The notes under the pieces are model-generated. The model ran no database searches. It was not told where the DNA came from and worked only from the letters and a program-made list of their open reading frames with translations. Both the position numbers and the translations under genes were made by a program. This document shows, in pieces, positions 33,187 to 45,900 of a stretch of DNA of 64,000 bases; position 1 is the first letter of the stretch; each line of letters starts with the position of its first letter. Origin of the DNA: Coprinellus micaceus (lineage: Eukaryota; Basidiomycota; Agaricomycetes; Agaricales; Psathyrellaceae); assembly GCA_951394405.1 (NCBI GenBank), contig OX596335.1, positions 1,240,001-1,304,000 on the forward strand, read 5' to 3'.

Positions 33187-34209
33187 TGTGAAATGATTCG
33201 GGCCAGCGACTGGAGGCCCTCGTGGTGTTTGTGCCTCCTACACGTGGCTGCAATTCGATGGTTTCTCAGGGTAGCAATCAGGAGCGTTCCAGAGACGGCT
33301 CTGCGTTACTGGAGAGAGGGAGCGACGGACGGGCTTTGAGTTGATAAGTTAGTGAGTAGGGAAGGCGATGTAGGTGATGGAAGTGAAAGAAGGGTTGGAA
33401 TCAGGGATTGCCCTTCGTGACTGACCACGGAGATCCCCGAGGATGAGGAATTTAAGCGCCCGCTCCTTGTCGCCCTCAGCGTTCGGTCACCAAGCGACTC
33501 AACGTGGCTCTTAGACTCTCCATCTTGCCATTAACTTGAAAGGTGGAAACTACGTCTAAAGTATATGTCAATGGGGTAGTGGTGCTACTAATGTGGCCAG
33601 GTCTTTTAGGGCTTTTAGGGCGTTGGAGCGGCCAGCAAGGTCAGCCTTTTACATAACATCCCCTCCGATTATACTTGAGCCATTGAAGATGTGTCCAAAG
33701 ACTGAAACTGGCAGCCACTGGACCCCTCTTTCTAAGTGTGACATATCGAAGTCGATCCACATTTGAGTAACGTCGCTGAGCGCACCGTCCGAGAACCAGA
33801 GAGCCACGAAGGCAGTCATGCGGCGGGACAAGATTTATGTCGACTCGACTCGAGTACGAGTCCCACTACTGAGGCCTGAGGGTTTGCGCAGTCAATCTCG
33901 TCCGTTCGATGTTACGGCTTACAGCTTCGAAGCGGAGATCGTTGGCTTGCTCGGTTATGGGCCAGTGGGTGCCGCAAGGGCGCCCCCCAAGGCTGTTGCA
34001 TCTTTGGATGACCTTCTATGGCTACCAATGGGATAACACTCGTGGAGGTCAAGGTTGAAGGGGCAGGACCTGTTCGGGTTCAGCGCATCAAAGCATCAAA
34101 GCAACGCAGCACTGGCACGGGGGGTCGGAACGAACGACAGCGTGCACTTTGACCTCCTTCCACCACCACCGTCTCTCCCCATTCATGACCACCGCCTGAA
34201 CAGCGTTTC
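33187..34209. other. Divergent 1-kb intergenic region
   Basis: Holds the 5' flanks of the 557-aa hypothetical gene and of the NIPA transporter. A short duplication of CTTTTAGGG is visible near 33602-33620. No supported gene, RNA or repeat was found. Confidence 0.35.
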
Positions 34210-36599
34210 ATGTTCTCCTCTACCAATGGACCCGAATACATGAAGGAACAAGCACCAGCCATGGCCACAGCAACCGTCACAGCCGCTATTTCTGACCCCA
34301 AATCGGCGTTGTCCATCCCGCTTGGGATTCTCATTGGCCTGTTGGCCTCGTTCGTCCAGTCGCTTGGCCTCACCATTCAACGGAAGAGTCATGTCGTCGA
34401 CCAATCGCTTCCTGAACACCGCAGAACGAAGGAGTACTTCAGGCCGTGCGTTCCCCACTAGCTCCTCCACAATCCCCGAAATAATGCGCTTGGACTGACA
34501 CGACCTACTTTTGACCAGACTATGGCTGCTCGGGTTTGCCATATTCATCTCCTCCAACCTCATCGGGTCTCTTGTCCAAATTGCCTCGCTCCCCGTTGTC
34601 ATCCTCGCTCCCCTAGGCGCCGTCTCGCTGCTCTGGAACGCCTTCTTCGCCCGCCTCATTTTGGGAGACAGGTTCTCCCCATGGATGATCCTCGGGACCA
34701 TCCTCATTGCCGGGGGAGCCATCCTCATCGGATACTTTGGTATCGTGGCGGAACCTACACGCTCGCTGGACGATCTGCTGGAACTTTTCAAACGCCCGGC
34801 GTTCGCGGCGTATTTCTCAACACTCGCCTTTGTGGTGGTCGTGTGCCTTGCCATCGTGCGTATTGAATCAAAGTTTCTGTTACGCTCAGAGCTCATGCGA
34901 TCGATGTAGACGCATATAACGGAGTTTACGCTCTCAAGGCGGGTGGCAGAGTTGTCGCCTGAGAACGACGGGAACGACCTCGTTCTAATGCCAGACGACA
35001 CTGATGTCATCGACCTCACGCATACCCCATCCACCATCCACCCCGATACACTCCCCGAACGGGAAGACGACAACCACATACCCACTGAACGCACACCTCT
35101 TCTGTCCGATCGCAAAGCCCATACGGACTCCTTGAAGTCCACTTCAACCGATTCCATCGTCCAGTCGCTCAACCGAACACGACTCGCTGTCGCCATTTCA
35201 TACGCATCATTTTCAGGCATTCTGTCGGGGATGTGCCTTATCTTCGCAAAGAGTGGCGTTGAGCTATTGCTTTTGACGATCGGTGGCAAGAATCAGTTTT
35301 ATAGATGGGAGACCTGGGTACTGTTGCTGGGGCTTGTTATCTTTGCCCTCCTCCAACTCTGGTACTTGCACAAGGCGCTTATTCTCGCAGATCCTACTCT
35401 GGTTTGTCCATGTACGTCATCCAGCCATTCTAGCCTGCGGTACCGACTCACGTGCGTGCTTAGCTGCGTTCTGCTTCTACAACCTATCATCCATCGTCAA
35501 TGGCCTCGTCTATTTTAACCAACTTTCCGAGATCAAACCACTTCACTTGTCGCTCGTGGTACTGGGGATAATCGTCCTCTTAGGCGGCGTCTGGGTCGTC
35601 AGTATCCAAGCAGGTGGCGGTGGGGTAGATGTTGGCCCTTGGGCTGAAGAGCAAGAGCTCATTGGACCCAACGGCGCGTTTTGCGACGAACCCGCGGAGA
35701 TTTCCGACCTTCACCTCCTGGATCGTGCACGCGACGCTGACGTCGAATCCGGCGCGAACGCGGAGGGTGGATTGCAAGAGATCTCTGCGACGCTGTCGAA
35801 GAACGACGTGAGGATTGGGCCAGTACCGCTGGATAGGGAGACGAGGAGCGAGTCAAGTGTCATTGAGAACTTGAGCCCGACAATGGAAAGGGTGCGGTAC
35901 AGCGTACCTGAGGCACCTCGACCCGGACCTCTTGAACAGCAAGGGGACGGATTGGGCACTCGCAGACGGAACTCTTCGCTCACTTCATCGACAAGTCGAC
36001 CTTTGTCGTCTTCGGTTTCGACGTTGCCAGTATCCCCTTCATATCAAACACGGTATGCTTTACGACATAGAGCGACAATGCACGACGGGCAACGAATAGC
36101 ATCTCATCCACATTCGGTCGCGCCAAGCGCACCAGGTCCTAGTTCTACATTTACGCTCCCTGGGCACCACCATCCACACGGACCGCTATCGCCTCCACTC
36201 AACCCGCTCGGGGGTGGGTTCCAGATTGGTTTGTCACCAATCAGTCCTGGGTTTACGATCATGCCGAAGATGCGGAAGACGAGGCTTGGGGGGTTGGGTC
36301 GGCAGAGTGGGTTGGTGCCCTCGAGTTCGGAGTATGTTGGAGGCGATAGGAGTGGGGAAATGGAGAGGAGGAGGACAGTGAGTGAAGGGGATGTGAATAG
36401 GGTGTTGAGGGGGTATGGTCCGGGTGGTGGGGACGAGGAGGAAGGCGATGTTGGATATGAGAGGAGCGACGCGGCAGATATTGCGGGGGAGGGGGAGCCT
36501 TTGGTACCAACACCAGACACGGAGCCGCCACCAAGACAGACCGACAGGTGGGGTTGGGTGAGGAGGTTGGTGAGTAGGGGGAAGCCAGGGCCAGAGTAG
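34210..36599 (+). CDS. NIPA-type magnesium transporter
   Basis: Predicted Mg2+ carrier of the NIPA group (DMT superfamily), probably in plasma or endosomal membrane. Exons 34210-34445, 34519-34855, 34910-35411 and 35464-36599 join to 736 aa. About nine hydrophobic segments are visible. The first is LGILIGLLASFVQSLGLTIQ. Next come SSNLIGSLVQIASLPVVILA with PLGAVSLLWNAFFARLILGD, the NIPA signature, and WMILGTILIAGGAILIGYFG. Later ones are AYFSTLAFVVVVCLAI, GILSGMCLIFAKSGVELL, WVLLLGLVIFALLQLWYL, CFYNLSSIVNGLVYF and LVVLGIIVLLGGVWVVSI. An acidic hydrophilic loop of ~90 residues (from THITEFTLSRRVAELSPEND) interrupts the bundle after the fifth segment. A ~330-residue disordered cytosolic tail follows, much longer than in animal NIPA proteins. 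The start was chosen because it precedes the first helix; MATATVT a few codons later is an alternative. Confidence 0.9.
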
Positions 36600-38238
36600 G
36601 GCGGGTGGGCTCCTATTCGATCGATGTCATTCATGGGCCGAGGCTCCCGTCTATTGGCTTGGACCGACATGCATATTCATTTTGTGTTCATTCTGTGGGC
36701 ATGGACATTCCCGAACATCGCTGTCAGTTGGCGGTTGGTTGGCAAGGCTTTCTGTATACTATTCAGTTGTAATGTGTGATATCCGAGCGTTGTGTATACT
36801 ATTGGTTCTATATGCGGACTCTTCCTTGAGAGGGATTCAGTGGGACCCGGCCAACCTCAGACGGGTGTGGACCTTTGAAGGGGACGCTTGGAAGCAGCCC
36901 CGAAATCGTTATACTCGCTCGAAGTGCGCCTGGGAGCGATGTTCCCGTTGACCCTGGATTCTTCTCGGGTCGACCAATGATGCTCCACTTCACACTAGTA
37001 AATGTATAGAAAGTCGCTTTTGATGTCCAACAGACGCAACGTGTATTGAATCTCATCTCCCCAGTGGGAAACGTCAGCTCTCCACCGAAGGTGAGAAGGG
37101 GCGAGCGCACGACGAGGGGTCAGAGAGCGCCCTAGATACCGTATAGGCACGTAAAAGCTTCGGATGGAACGCGCCGCCTCGCACAAGTTGCTTTGATATT
37201 ACGGTATCCGCTTTGGAACCCGTTGCGCGCAATTGGGTCCGAGGGCGGGTCCATGTGCTTCAGAAGATTTTGCGCAATCCTCTTGATTCTGCCAGGGCGG
37301 TGATTGGCGGGTCTGAGAAGGGGACGGGGAAGTGGAAGAAGAATCAGAAAATCACAGCTCTCACCGATGTACAGCTGGTCTAAGTACGAGGAGGCGCTGG
37401 CGGGAAACATTGGAAAAATTGGACAAGCCTCGACCTCAGTGCTTGCCAGTGGCTGACGGACGCGATGAAGCGTTGCTGATGGCTAGTGTTGGTAGCCAAG
37501 GCGTACCGATTTGAAAGTCGGAGAGACGGGTCGGAGGGAGGATCTTATCATTCCGAGAACATAACTTCCGATGGAAGCTTCTGGCCACATATCATACCCA
37601 AAGTAATGGGACGCCGGCTCCCCCTTGACTTTACTCTTTCCGGGAACGTGGGGACACCATCATGTCACTGTTTGGCCTGCATTAAATATCAGAGTGGAGT
37701 GGTTGAACTTGGAAGCGACGTCGAGGATAAAGGGCCTCTGCTGCTTCAGACCGTGCTGCGAAGGGGGGGATGGGGACTTTCTGAAGACACAAGCGCCTGG
37801 TCGGTCCACGGGCGCTCAAACGGAGAGGGCCATGTGGGGAGGATCTGCCCCCGAGATCTCTCCACGTGATCGCGATAGCCGCATCCGGACGCGACTCGCA
37901 AGTGGAAGCGATGAGGTCGTAAAGGTGGCCTGACCATCGACGACAACGAGGAGAACGTGGACCTGGGGTGCTTGGATCCCCGCAGAGAAGGCAGGTACGT
38001 CGGGAAGAAGGAGGAGAGGATTGAGTCACAACCGAAAGAAGCGGACGGCAGGGGTGTGAATCCACGAAACAAGGCAACGGACCAAATAATTGAGGCTTCC
38101 AAGTTTGAATCTGCGCCCTGAGGGACGTCAGACGGCGTTGGGCTCTCTGTTCTGAACCACCATCTTCCCCTCCTCCCCCCGCACGTCGTCGCCATTCCCC
38201 CTCTCTGTCCATCCCATATTGCCCATATTCCGGAGCGC
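36600..38238. other. 1.6-kb gap upstream of the DENN gene
   Basis: Short open frames on both strands, none with recognisable motifs or consistent splice sites. It should include the NIPA 3' UTR and the DENN promoter; the last ~120 bp before 38239 is C-rich and could be 5' UTR. Confidence 0.35.
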
Positions 38239-41200
38239 ATGGCGTCCGTCCGAAGGCCCAGAGCCCACCCGCCAGCTGTCGCTGCCAACCCTGCTCCGTT
38301 GGACAGCGGGCTCAGGTCGCGCTTCTCCGACCAGTCGCTTGAGATGCCCAAGATGACCCGCACAGCGTCGGCAGCGACCAGGAGGTTGCCGTCGTCGACG
38401 TCCGCAAAGTCAGCCGAGCCCAAAAAGGATAATAATGGTAACCGGGCGTTTAGCTCAGGCACCCACGATTCACTCGCGGCGGTCATAAACATTTCTACCC
38501 ACCCTTCGGCTTCAACCACCACCATCATCTCCCAAAACCAAGACCCCGCCCTTGCTGATGAGCTCGACTATATCACTGTAGCCTCTCACCTTCCTTCCAC
38601 CCCGAACGAAGCCCCGTCACCGTATCGCCCGGACAAGGCCTCCCGCATACTCGGTATTCGTCACAGACGCAGCATGGAGCCCATTCCAGCATCCACCCGC
38701 AACTCCATCGTCTCAACGCGTTCCTTGCGTGACGTCCCCGCCGTTGTCTCCCATGCATATACCCCCAACCTGCCCCTCACTTCGCTCTACGTGGTCTCCG
38801 GGTTGCCCAAGTCGCCACATACGTGGACGCTGGCAGACCCTGACTCCGTATTGGGACTTCACCACGCTGAGGGCGCCGTCAACCGCTGGTGGCGACCCGA
38901 GGTTTTGGGAAGCACGGTCAGCCCCGGTGCCGGCGGAGGCAAGAAGAAACGTCGGGGTAAGGGCGATGAAATCACCAAGGGCGCCGGGGCCCTCTCCAAG
39001 CAAGAGGTCGGGAGAATGCTCTCGAAGGCTCTCAAGGTTCGTCTTCCCAACCTTGATATTGGACATTATGTTGACCCGCCAAGTAGCTTTCATTCACCCG
39101 CGAAGTCGAAGTCATTGCCTCTACTCTACAGCCCGCCTCTACTATTCATACCTTTACCTTCACGCTCCCTGCACCAAGCACTCCTCTAGGACCTACGCCA
39201 TCAACTGACCTTCTACGGGCCTCAGTACTATCTAATAACGACAACCGCTCCTCTGCCGCCTTCGCCTACCCCTATTCCGACGATCCCTTCGCACGACCCT
39301 CCTCTGCTTATCTCGGCCCTCCCAGTATCATGGGACGGACAGGCCATGGCTCAGCCGCCGCGGGCCCTGGCGCTAGCACCACGGATCTCAGCCCCTCGTC
39401 TTCTCAGAACGTTACATACTATGGCGTCTGCCTAACGGTTTGGTCGCATGCCGATGCCGAACGTAGCACCGCTATTCGGAGAACCCTCGAAGCTGGGCGT
39501 TCTCGAAAGGAATCTGCACAGTCTGCCGTCACCTCGCGCCTTCGAAGTTTACGTTCAGATCTATCGGGTTCTGCGAGCGACGGAGGGGATCCTCATGCCC
39601 AAGCGCGAAGGCACCACAGGAAGAGCACCCGGGGACCGTGGGGAGGGGACGGCGAAACTGATGCTGAAATGGACATGGACGGCGCAGTCAGTGAGAGCGA
39701 CTTTGAGGTTGCGAGCACTGTCGGCCATGGACCTGGCGAGAGCACCCTTTTCCTTCCAGGTGATACCGTCTTCTGGCTTCCGTACGCCCTTAGTGAGTAA
39801 CACGCTGTTCATTCTCTCAAGATTGGACTAACCATTCATATAGCACTTGTGTCAAGACATCCCGTATATGATCTTATGCGCGATTACCTCACCCTTTCAT
39901 GGGCTCGCTTCTCCAAAGACGTGCAGTCTCACACCCTCCAGATATCCAAAATCCTTGCACACCCCGCTCCTCGTGCAGGCGAGCTCATTAAGCTCGACGC
40001 TAGTCCTAAATCTGACGGCAGCGACTCCAATTTGGAGGTCATTGCTCGCTTCCCTGGTGGACTGGACTTTGGCCGGGGTTTGGTGGACATCAACTTTACT
40101 ATGTGGCCCCTGTTCAAATGTCTTAATATTGACAACATCCTAACCATTTGCGAGGTACGCCTTCATTTCTGTGGGAGAACTATATGCTAATCCCGACTGC
40201 AGATCGCCCTTGCCCCTACTGGTAAAGTGCTCTTCTTCTCCAGGTATCCAGCCATGCTCGGTGTATGTATATGTTTCAGTTTGGTGATATGCCCTGTCCT
40301 CATAGCTTGCACAGATCGCCGTCAACACCATCAAGTACTTGGTGGAATTGCGCGGCTGGAATGGGATTGCTTTGCCAGCTGTCCACTCCCGTGACGCCAA
40401 GATCTACATCGACGACCCAGGCCCATGGATTATGGCTCTCTCGACGGAGGCGCGATACAGCATCCGCCCCTCTCCAGACGTTTGCGTCTGCGACCTGGAT
40501 ATCAACTACCTGAGCTGCCCATCCCCTCCCCATGGCATCATCTCAACCAAGCAGCAACGTGACAAGTATCGCCAAAGGCTACTTGCCGCCTTCGACTCCC
40601 ACTATCATCCCGACCACTGCATCCCTAGCGAGTTCAAGGAGGCCTTCCCCGCCGGAAGGTTCAGGCCTGTGTGCAAGATTCAGGCTAAGCGCGGTGCCTC
40701 ATCTGCAGCCGTCGCCGACCAGATCAAGCCTCCGGACTGGTGGCATTCAACCCGCATCATCCAGGCATTTGACTCTGTTCTTGCCGACAAGTTTAAGAAG
40801 CCTTCCCTGCTCAAACGCATCACTTCGTTCTACGCCCCCAAGCAACCTCCCAAGCTCACCATCGCTGAGCAGCACATCCAGCATTCGATCCGCAAGCGCG
40901 CTACTGCGTTCGTCGATGCTCGCGACGAGCTTGAGACTAAGATTGGTCGCCTATCTCGCAGGTTGAACTTCTTGATGACCGAGTCAGATCTCTGGAGGGA
41001 CAAGTTTGCTCAGTTCGAGTCGTATGCCGAGAAGCTTAGCGCCGAGGCTACTCAGTTGAGGACGAAGATCAATAAGGAGCAGAGGGAGACCAAGCGTTTG
41101 TCTGGTCTCGTTACCCTTACCGCTGCTGAGAAGGCCAAACTCCAGAAAGGTAAGGGCACCACATTGGTTTTTTGGCCTGTATGATTGATGCTTATCAATT

Positions 41201-42472
41201 TTCACAGAACTTCGGGACACTGAAAACGCTCATCGGGACGCAGTCGTCGAGCTGGAGAAGATGAAGGAGACGATGGAGACGATGGAACTCGAGCGGGCTG
41301 AGATGATTGCTGAGGTCGAGGCGCAGATCGAACGCGCTCTTGCTTCAATGGCTGTCGATATCTCGGATTCGGAGTATGGCAGCTCGCGCCCCCCAAGCCG
41401 TCTCTCAAGCAAGTCCGGAATCCGTTCGAGGAAGACCAGTGATGCTTCGAGGAGGCCCAGCGATTCTAGGAAAGGCCTGCGGTCGTTTTCCACAGACTCC
41501 ACCCTTGCCGAGACGTATGGCGAGGACGAGACCATCACCGTCAACCGCGACGAGCTGCCGACGTCAGACCTCAAAGGCGATTCTATTCAGGAGGAGGAAG
41601 AGGAGGTGACCCCGGCGAAGAAGAAGAGGTTCTCGGCGACGGATGTCGAACTCCCCTCGGACGGTATGAACGCGGTCGACGAGGGCATCAGCATGACGAG
41701 CGACAAGATTGCGCAGAAGGTCCTCGAGATTCAGCAGAAAGTAGGCCTTCTCCAACGCCTACGCCGGCCCAAATATCTGACAGTCCCCTCACCTTCACAG
41801 CTCGAAGGCGCGCTTTCCACCAACGATCGTCAGCCGCGCAAGTACAAATCCCACAGCTCGACCCAGGAGAGTGGGGAAGATTCGGACCTGGCGGCGGTTC
41901 GTCAACGTCCTCCACGCCATAAGCGTATCAATTCCAAACCTCCTTCCCAGAAAAAGAGGGGTCGCAGTGGAACCAACTCATCAAACCGGACGAGCACCCC
42001 TGTGAACGCAGCTAGCGAGGATGCCCCGTCGTCGCATACCAAGTCTGTCAGGTCGTCGATGGACTTGACCACTGTCGGAGGAAAGACTCCCACCCGCGAC
42101 ACTTTCACGATCGAAGTGCCCCCTGTCGAGTCGCTGCCGGAGTCAACGGAGCAGGAGATTGTCCGGGCAGCGGGGGAGGAGGGCGACCCTGAGCAGCAAA
42201 CCCCCGTGGCGGATTCCCAGCCGGTTTTCAAGCAGGAAATCCCGAAAACCGTCGTTGTTCCGCCAACCCCATCCAATGTAGATGAAGGCTCCGATACCGA
42301 CTTCCAGAGTGCGTATTCGACGAGCCCAAGAAACAGCTACGTCGATGATGACTCGGAAGGAGCATCGGACCTGGATGACAGCCTTGGCAACAACACGCAG
42401 AGAACGCGTTCCATCAGCACCGCGACCGCAATCGCTGACCGATTCCGACCTCTCGTCGCCGCCACTAACTAA
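38239..42472 (+). CDS. Tripartite DENN (AEX-3) domain protein, putative Rab GEF
   Basis: DENN proteins exchange nucleotide on Rab GTPases. Exons 38239-39036, 39087-39792, 39844-40154, 40203-40262, 40315-41149, 41208-41740 and 41801-42472 give 1304 aa. The uDENN part holds YYGVCLTVWSHADAERS and FWLPYALTLVSRHPVYDLMR. The central DENN follows: LTICEIALAPTGKVLFFSRY, MLGIAVNTIKYLVELRGWNG, DPGPWIMALSTEARYSIRPS and VCVCDLDINYL. The dDENN-like segment is FKKPSLLKRITSFYAPKQPP. A coiled-coil then runs roughly from 40900 to 41340 (RDELETKIGRLSRRLNFLMT), and the ~370-residue end is Ser-rich and acidic. The first ~190 residues are disordered. The 60-nt segment 41741-41800 has GTAGGC and CAG ends and a CTGAC branch motif. 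It is also open in frame, so retention would add 20 residues. Rab target unknown. Confidence 0.9.
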
Positions 42473-42971
42473 CTCGTAGGCACCGTCCTGTGTCTTGGAC
42501 AGGGTGACACGGCTCTCTTTTCCAACACTTCACCGCGCATTCATCTGCGCCTCCCTCTTGATTTATTTCCTTTTTTTCTACCATCTACCCATTTCCCACC
42601 GCAGTCTGAGGCAATAGTCCCTTCGCTCATTTGAAACCACGCCCATTTCTATCATCTTTCGTAACCTTATTTTGCGCTAGTCTACACCATCTCATCAGTA
42701 TATCCCAACCATCCCGGTCATGGAGCACATTTGACTATTCAGTTACACTTACTATCGCCCTATTACCCGTGTTCATATACTCCGAGCCTTTCGTTCATTG
42801 TTCGTTCACCTAAAGCGTTACCCTAGCTAGACCAGTACCATACTACACGTTAGAGTATGAAGATATCCAAAACAAGTCGAGCCATATATGCGTCCATGAG
42901 AGAGCGAGAGAGAGAAGAGGGTCCATGAAAGCTGGAAAGCGATACAGCACAAAGAGCGTCTATCCATACGA
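42473..42971. other. Convergent 3' gap between DENN and VPS13
   Basis: About 500 bp, T/C-rich from 42540 on. It contains both 3' UTRs; no gene or repeat is seen apart from a short GAGAGAG run near 42900. Confidence 0.45.
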
Positions 42972-45900
42972 CTAGTCCATCCTCCTCCGAGCGTTGAATT
43001 GTTTTACGACTGCTGCAACCTGGTTGAAGAACCATGTCTGGGAAGCCTTGTCCGGAATAATCGCGAACTTGTCGTTTTCCCTCCCGAGCCGGTGAGCGAA
43101 GCGAATGCCATTATCCTCCGCCGTCACGCCCTGGATTTGGTTGAACGGAAGCTCCCAGTCCAGGCGTAGCCGCTTGGAGTAGAAAGAGAGCACCATGGAT
43201 TGCGTGAGCAGGACGACGTTATCACCTCCAGGAGAATCTACAAAGATCGCTGGTCAGCCTTCGTAGAGGAAAGAACCCGACCTCAACTTGACGACGTACT
43301 GATGTGGGCCACATAAAGTTCTTTTCGATACGCTCCATCGTTGAGATCCTTCATCCAATACTGACCCAGAGCCTCGCGCGCAGAGTACGACTGTAGATTA
43401 CTTCAGTTTGCGACCATGGGAAATCAGGCTGGCAGGCTGTACCTTCAAGACACCATCCGCAGGAATGAGCCTCGGCATCCTGACACGATCCCTGTCGGGA
43501 TTGTCAAAGACCGTCGTTGTGTTCCGGATCCCTAGATTCTGGTGAGTTATACGAAGGCTTGCCGGTCTTCTTTAGGCTCACCCTCGGAAACGTTGGCGGC
43601 AAGGTCGAAAACGCCCACAACCGGTTTCGTCACCGCCCTGGTGGAGGTCAGTTTAGTGACAATTGCATGGTCAAAAGGAATCGACAAACCCAACAAGGCC
43701 CTTCCCCACACCCTTGAAGAACCCGAACGCTCCCTCCGATTCCGCACCCTCGATGGGCTTCATGAAGACGCCTTCCATTGCACTGGTCACACTACTCGCA
43801 AAGGCTTCACCCCCCGCCGAGAAACCATAGCTGCAGACAGTGGTGAGTTAGACAGGTTAACATGCAGAGGGAAGGGCCAAAAATCGTACATGGCATGGCG
43901 AGGTCGGTTGCGGCGCTGCGTCATCCTCCTCTTCGCTTGATATTCAGAGTCGAACGTGGCTGCAGACAATCCCTTCCCAACGCTGCTGGTGAACTTTGTC
44001 ACACTGTCGCTGAGACCGAAGACCGTCTTCTTGACGAAACTGGCAGCGCCCTTCGCAATTCCAATACCCAATTCCCTGTTGCCGTGCATGACCACGCCTT
44101 GGAAGGGCTCGTAGAAGATATCCGCCACGCCGGAACTGACATTGGTGAAGAGGCCGACGGGGTTGCCAATGAAGTCCGCCGAGCCCAGAATACGGTACAG
44201 CTGACGTAGGACCTCCTGTCGGTAGTGATAGAAGATGCGATTTTGAAGATCTGTTGTGCTGAGACGCATGTCCTTGATAGCAAGGGCATTCATTTCCAGT
44301 TGGGCGTCGTTGATGTTCCCAACTGCCATCGTCACGGCGTTCAGGACGACCGCCAGAGGATTGCGGATGATCATCCTGGAATAGTCGCGTCGGTTGGGCA
44401 GGATGGTTGAGTAAAAAAAAGAAATACAGCTTACTTTTCTTCACTGCTAACGCGCTCGGCTCGCATAAAAGAGATCGACAACAGAATGGGCTGTAGCTCT
44501 AGGACCTCGAAGTACAGAACCTGTCCTGTAGTTGACACAGTAGGGTCAGGGATGTCGCTTCCCTGGGCGATCAAGACACTATGCACGAGCCATTAGCACC
44601 CTGCTTTTTGAGATCGATGATAGATAACCCACTCCTGCGATTCATCTTCCCATGACATACCCTTGATTTGAGTCAGATCGTAGATGGCAAACAGTAGATC
44701 TTCATCGGCCTCGACGGTTAGGGCTTGAAGTAGGATAGAGCAATACTTGATGAAGAACACGCCGTGGGCTGTAATGTTTCAATGTGAGCACCCCAATCCT
44801 CACTACCCTGACCAATGAACACACCTTGATCCTTCAGCCAAATGACCGACGCCTGTACGGTCGGTAGGGCTCCAAGGTCTGATGCTTCCTTGGATATAGG
44901 CGTTGGCTGCATGATGACAGGGAAGAGTGCATCGTGAAGCTGGTTGTCAATCTGTAGCGATCCGCACGAGAGGGTAACTGCCTGAGCGACGGAGCTGTCG
45001 ACGTACTCGAACTTGAGCTGGTCAAAGGTCGCGTATATCACCTCCACCAAGCGCCTGTTGACGAGAGATATGCCAACTCCCGCGAGGTCAAGTGTAAAGG
45101 TAAGAAGAGGCTGTATTTCCTCAGTCACCGCTTCGAACCCTTCCATGCTACTTGTAACCGTGTCCTGCCTGGTGACTGGCCCGAGGGTGTTTGAACGCTG
45201 AGGTTTGTACAGACTCCTTTCAGGGTTGTAATCGGTAATGCGCAGGATTTGTTTCTGTCCCTCGGCCCTGACATCCAGAGACACGGCTTTCGTCCGCTTG
45301 TTTTGCTAGTATGGTGATCTGGGATTAAGCTTGCTGATGTACTTAGGGTACGCGTTGCTCACCTGGAACTTGAACGGGACCAGGTCTCCGATTTCCATGA
45401 TGTCGACGACACGTCGTATGTCACTCGTCGACAGAAGAATCCGCTTCTCTTTGGCAGCTGGGAAATCCCATGCGTACCTCGTCTTACTGCGAGAGGGAAG
45501 GTCGTATGCTTGTCGAGGTCTCTCGGGATCGCGTGTGCTGTCCTGTTCAAGGGTCAGCTAAACGCTGATGGTATGGCAGGAGGGATGCACACTCTCTGGG
45601 AGAACTTGAAAGAGTAGTCGGTGTCGTTTTCTATTTCGAATGGCCATTCGTCCGACTTGGAAAGAATGACGAAAATGGTGGATGCCTCGATCGTGATCTC
45701 CGCTCTTATCAAGTCCATAGTGTCGTTGCCCTCGGGAGTTGCGCGCTTTAACCGGAGGTAAACAACGCCAATGTTTTCAAGATTTATAGGTGAGGACCTA
45801 GACAGGGAACGCGGTCAACGACGGTGCACGAAGGGCTATCCTGACGCCGTACCATTGGGCATTGATCCCAGGATATGCGATGGTCAAGAGCTTCTCATCC

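Noticed and set aside
34183..35289. 368-codon minus-strand open frame over the NIPA gene
   Set aside because: It is a shadow of membrane-protein exons; the plus strand has conserved transmembrane segments and proper splice sites.
37132..37410. Minus-strand open frame upstream of the DENN gene
   Set aside because: Short, without domain or splice support; composition alone is not evidence.
42890..42915. Short GA repeat near the VPS13 3' end
   Set aside because: Too short and imperfect to call a microsatellite or CRISPR-like array.
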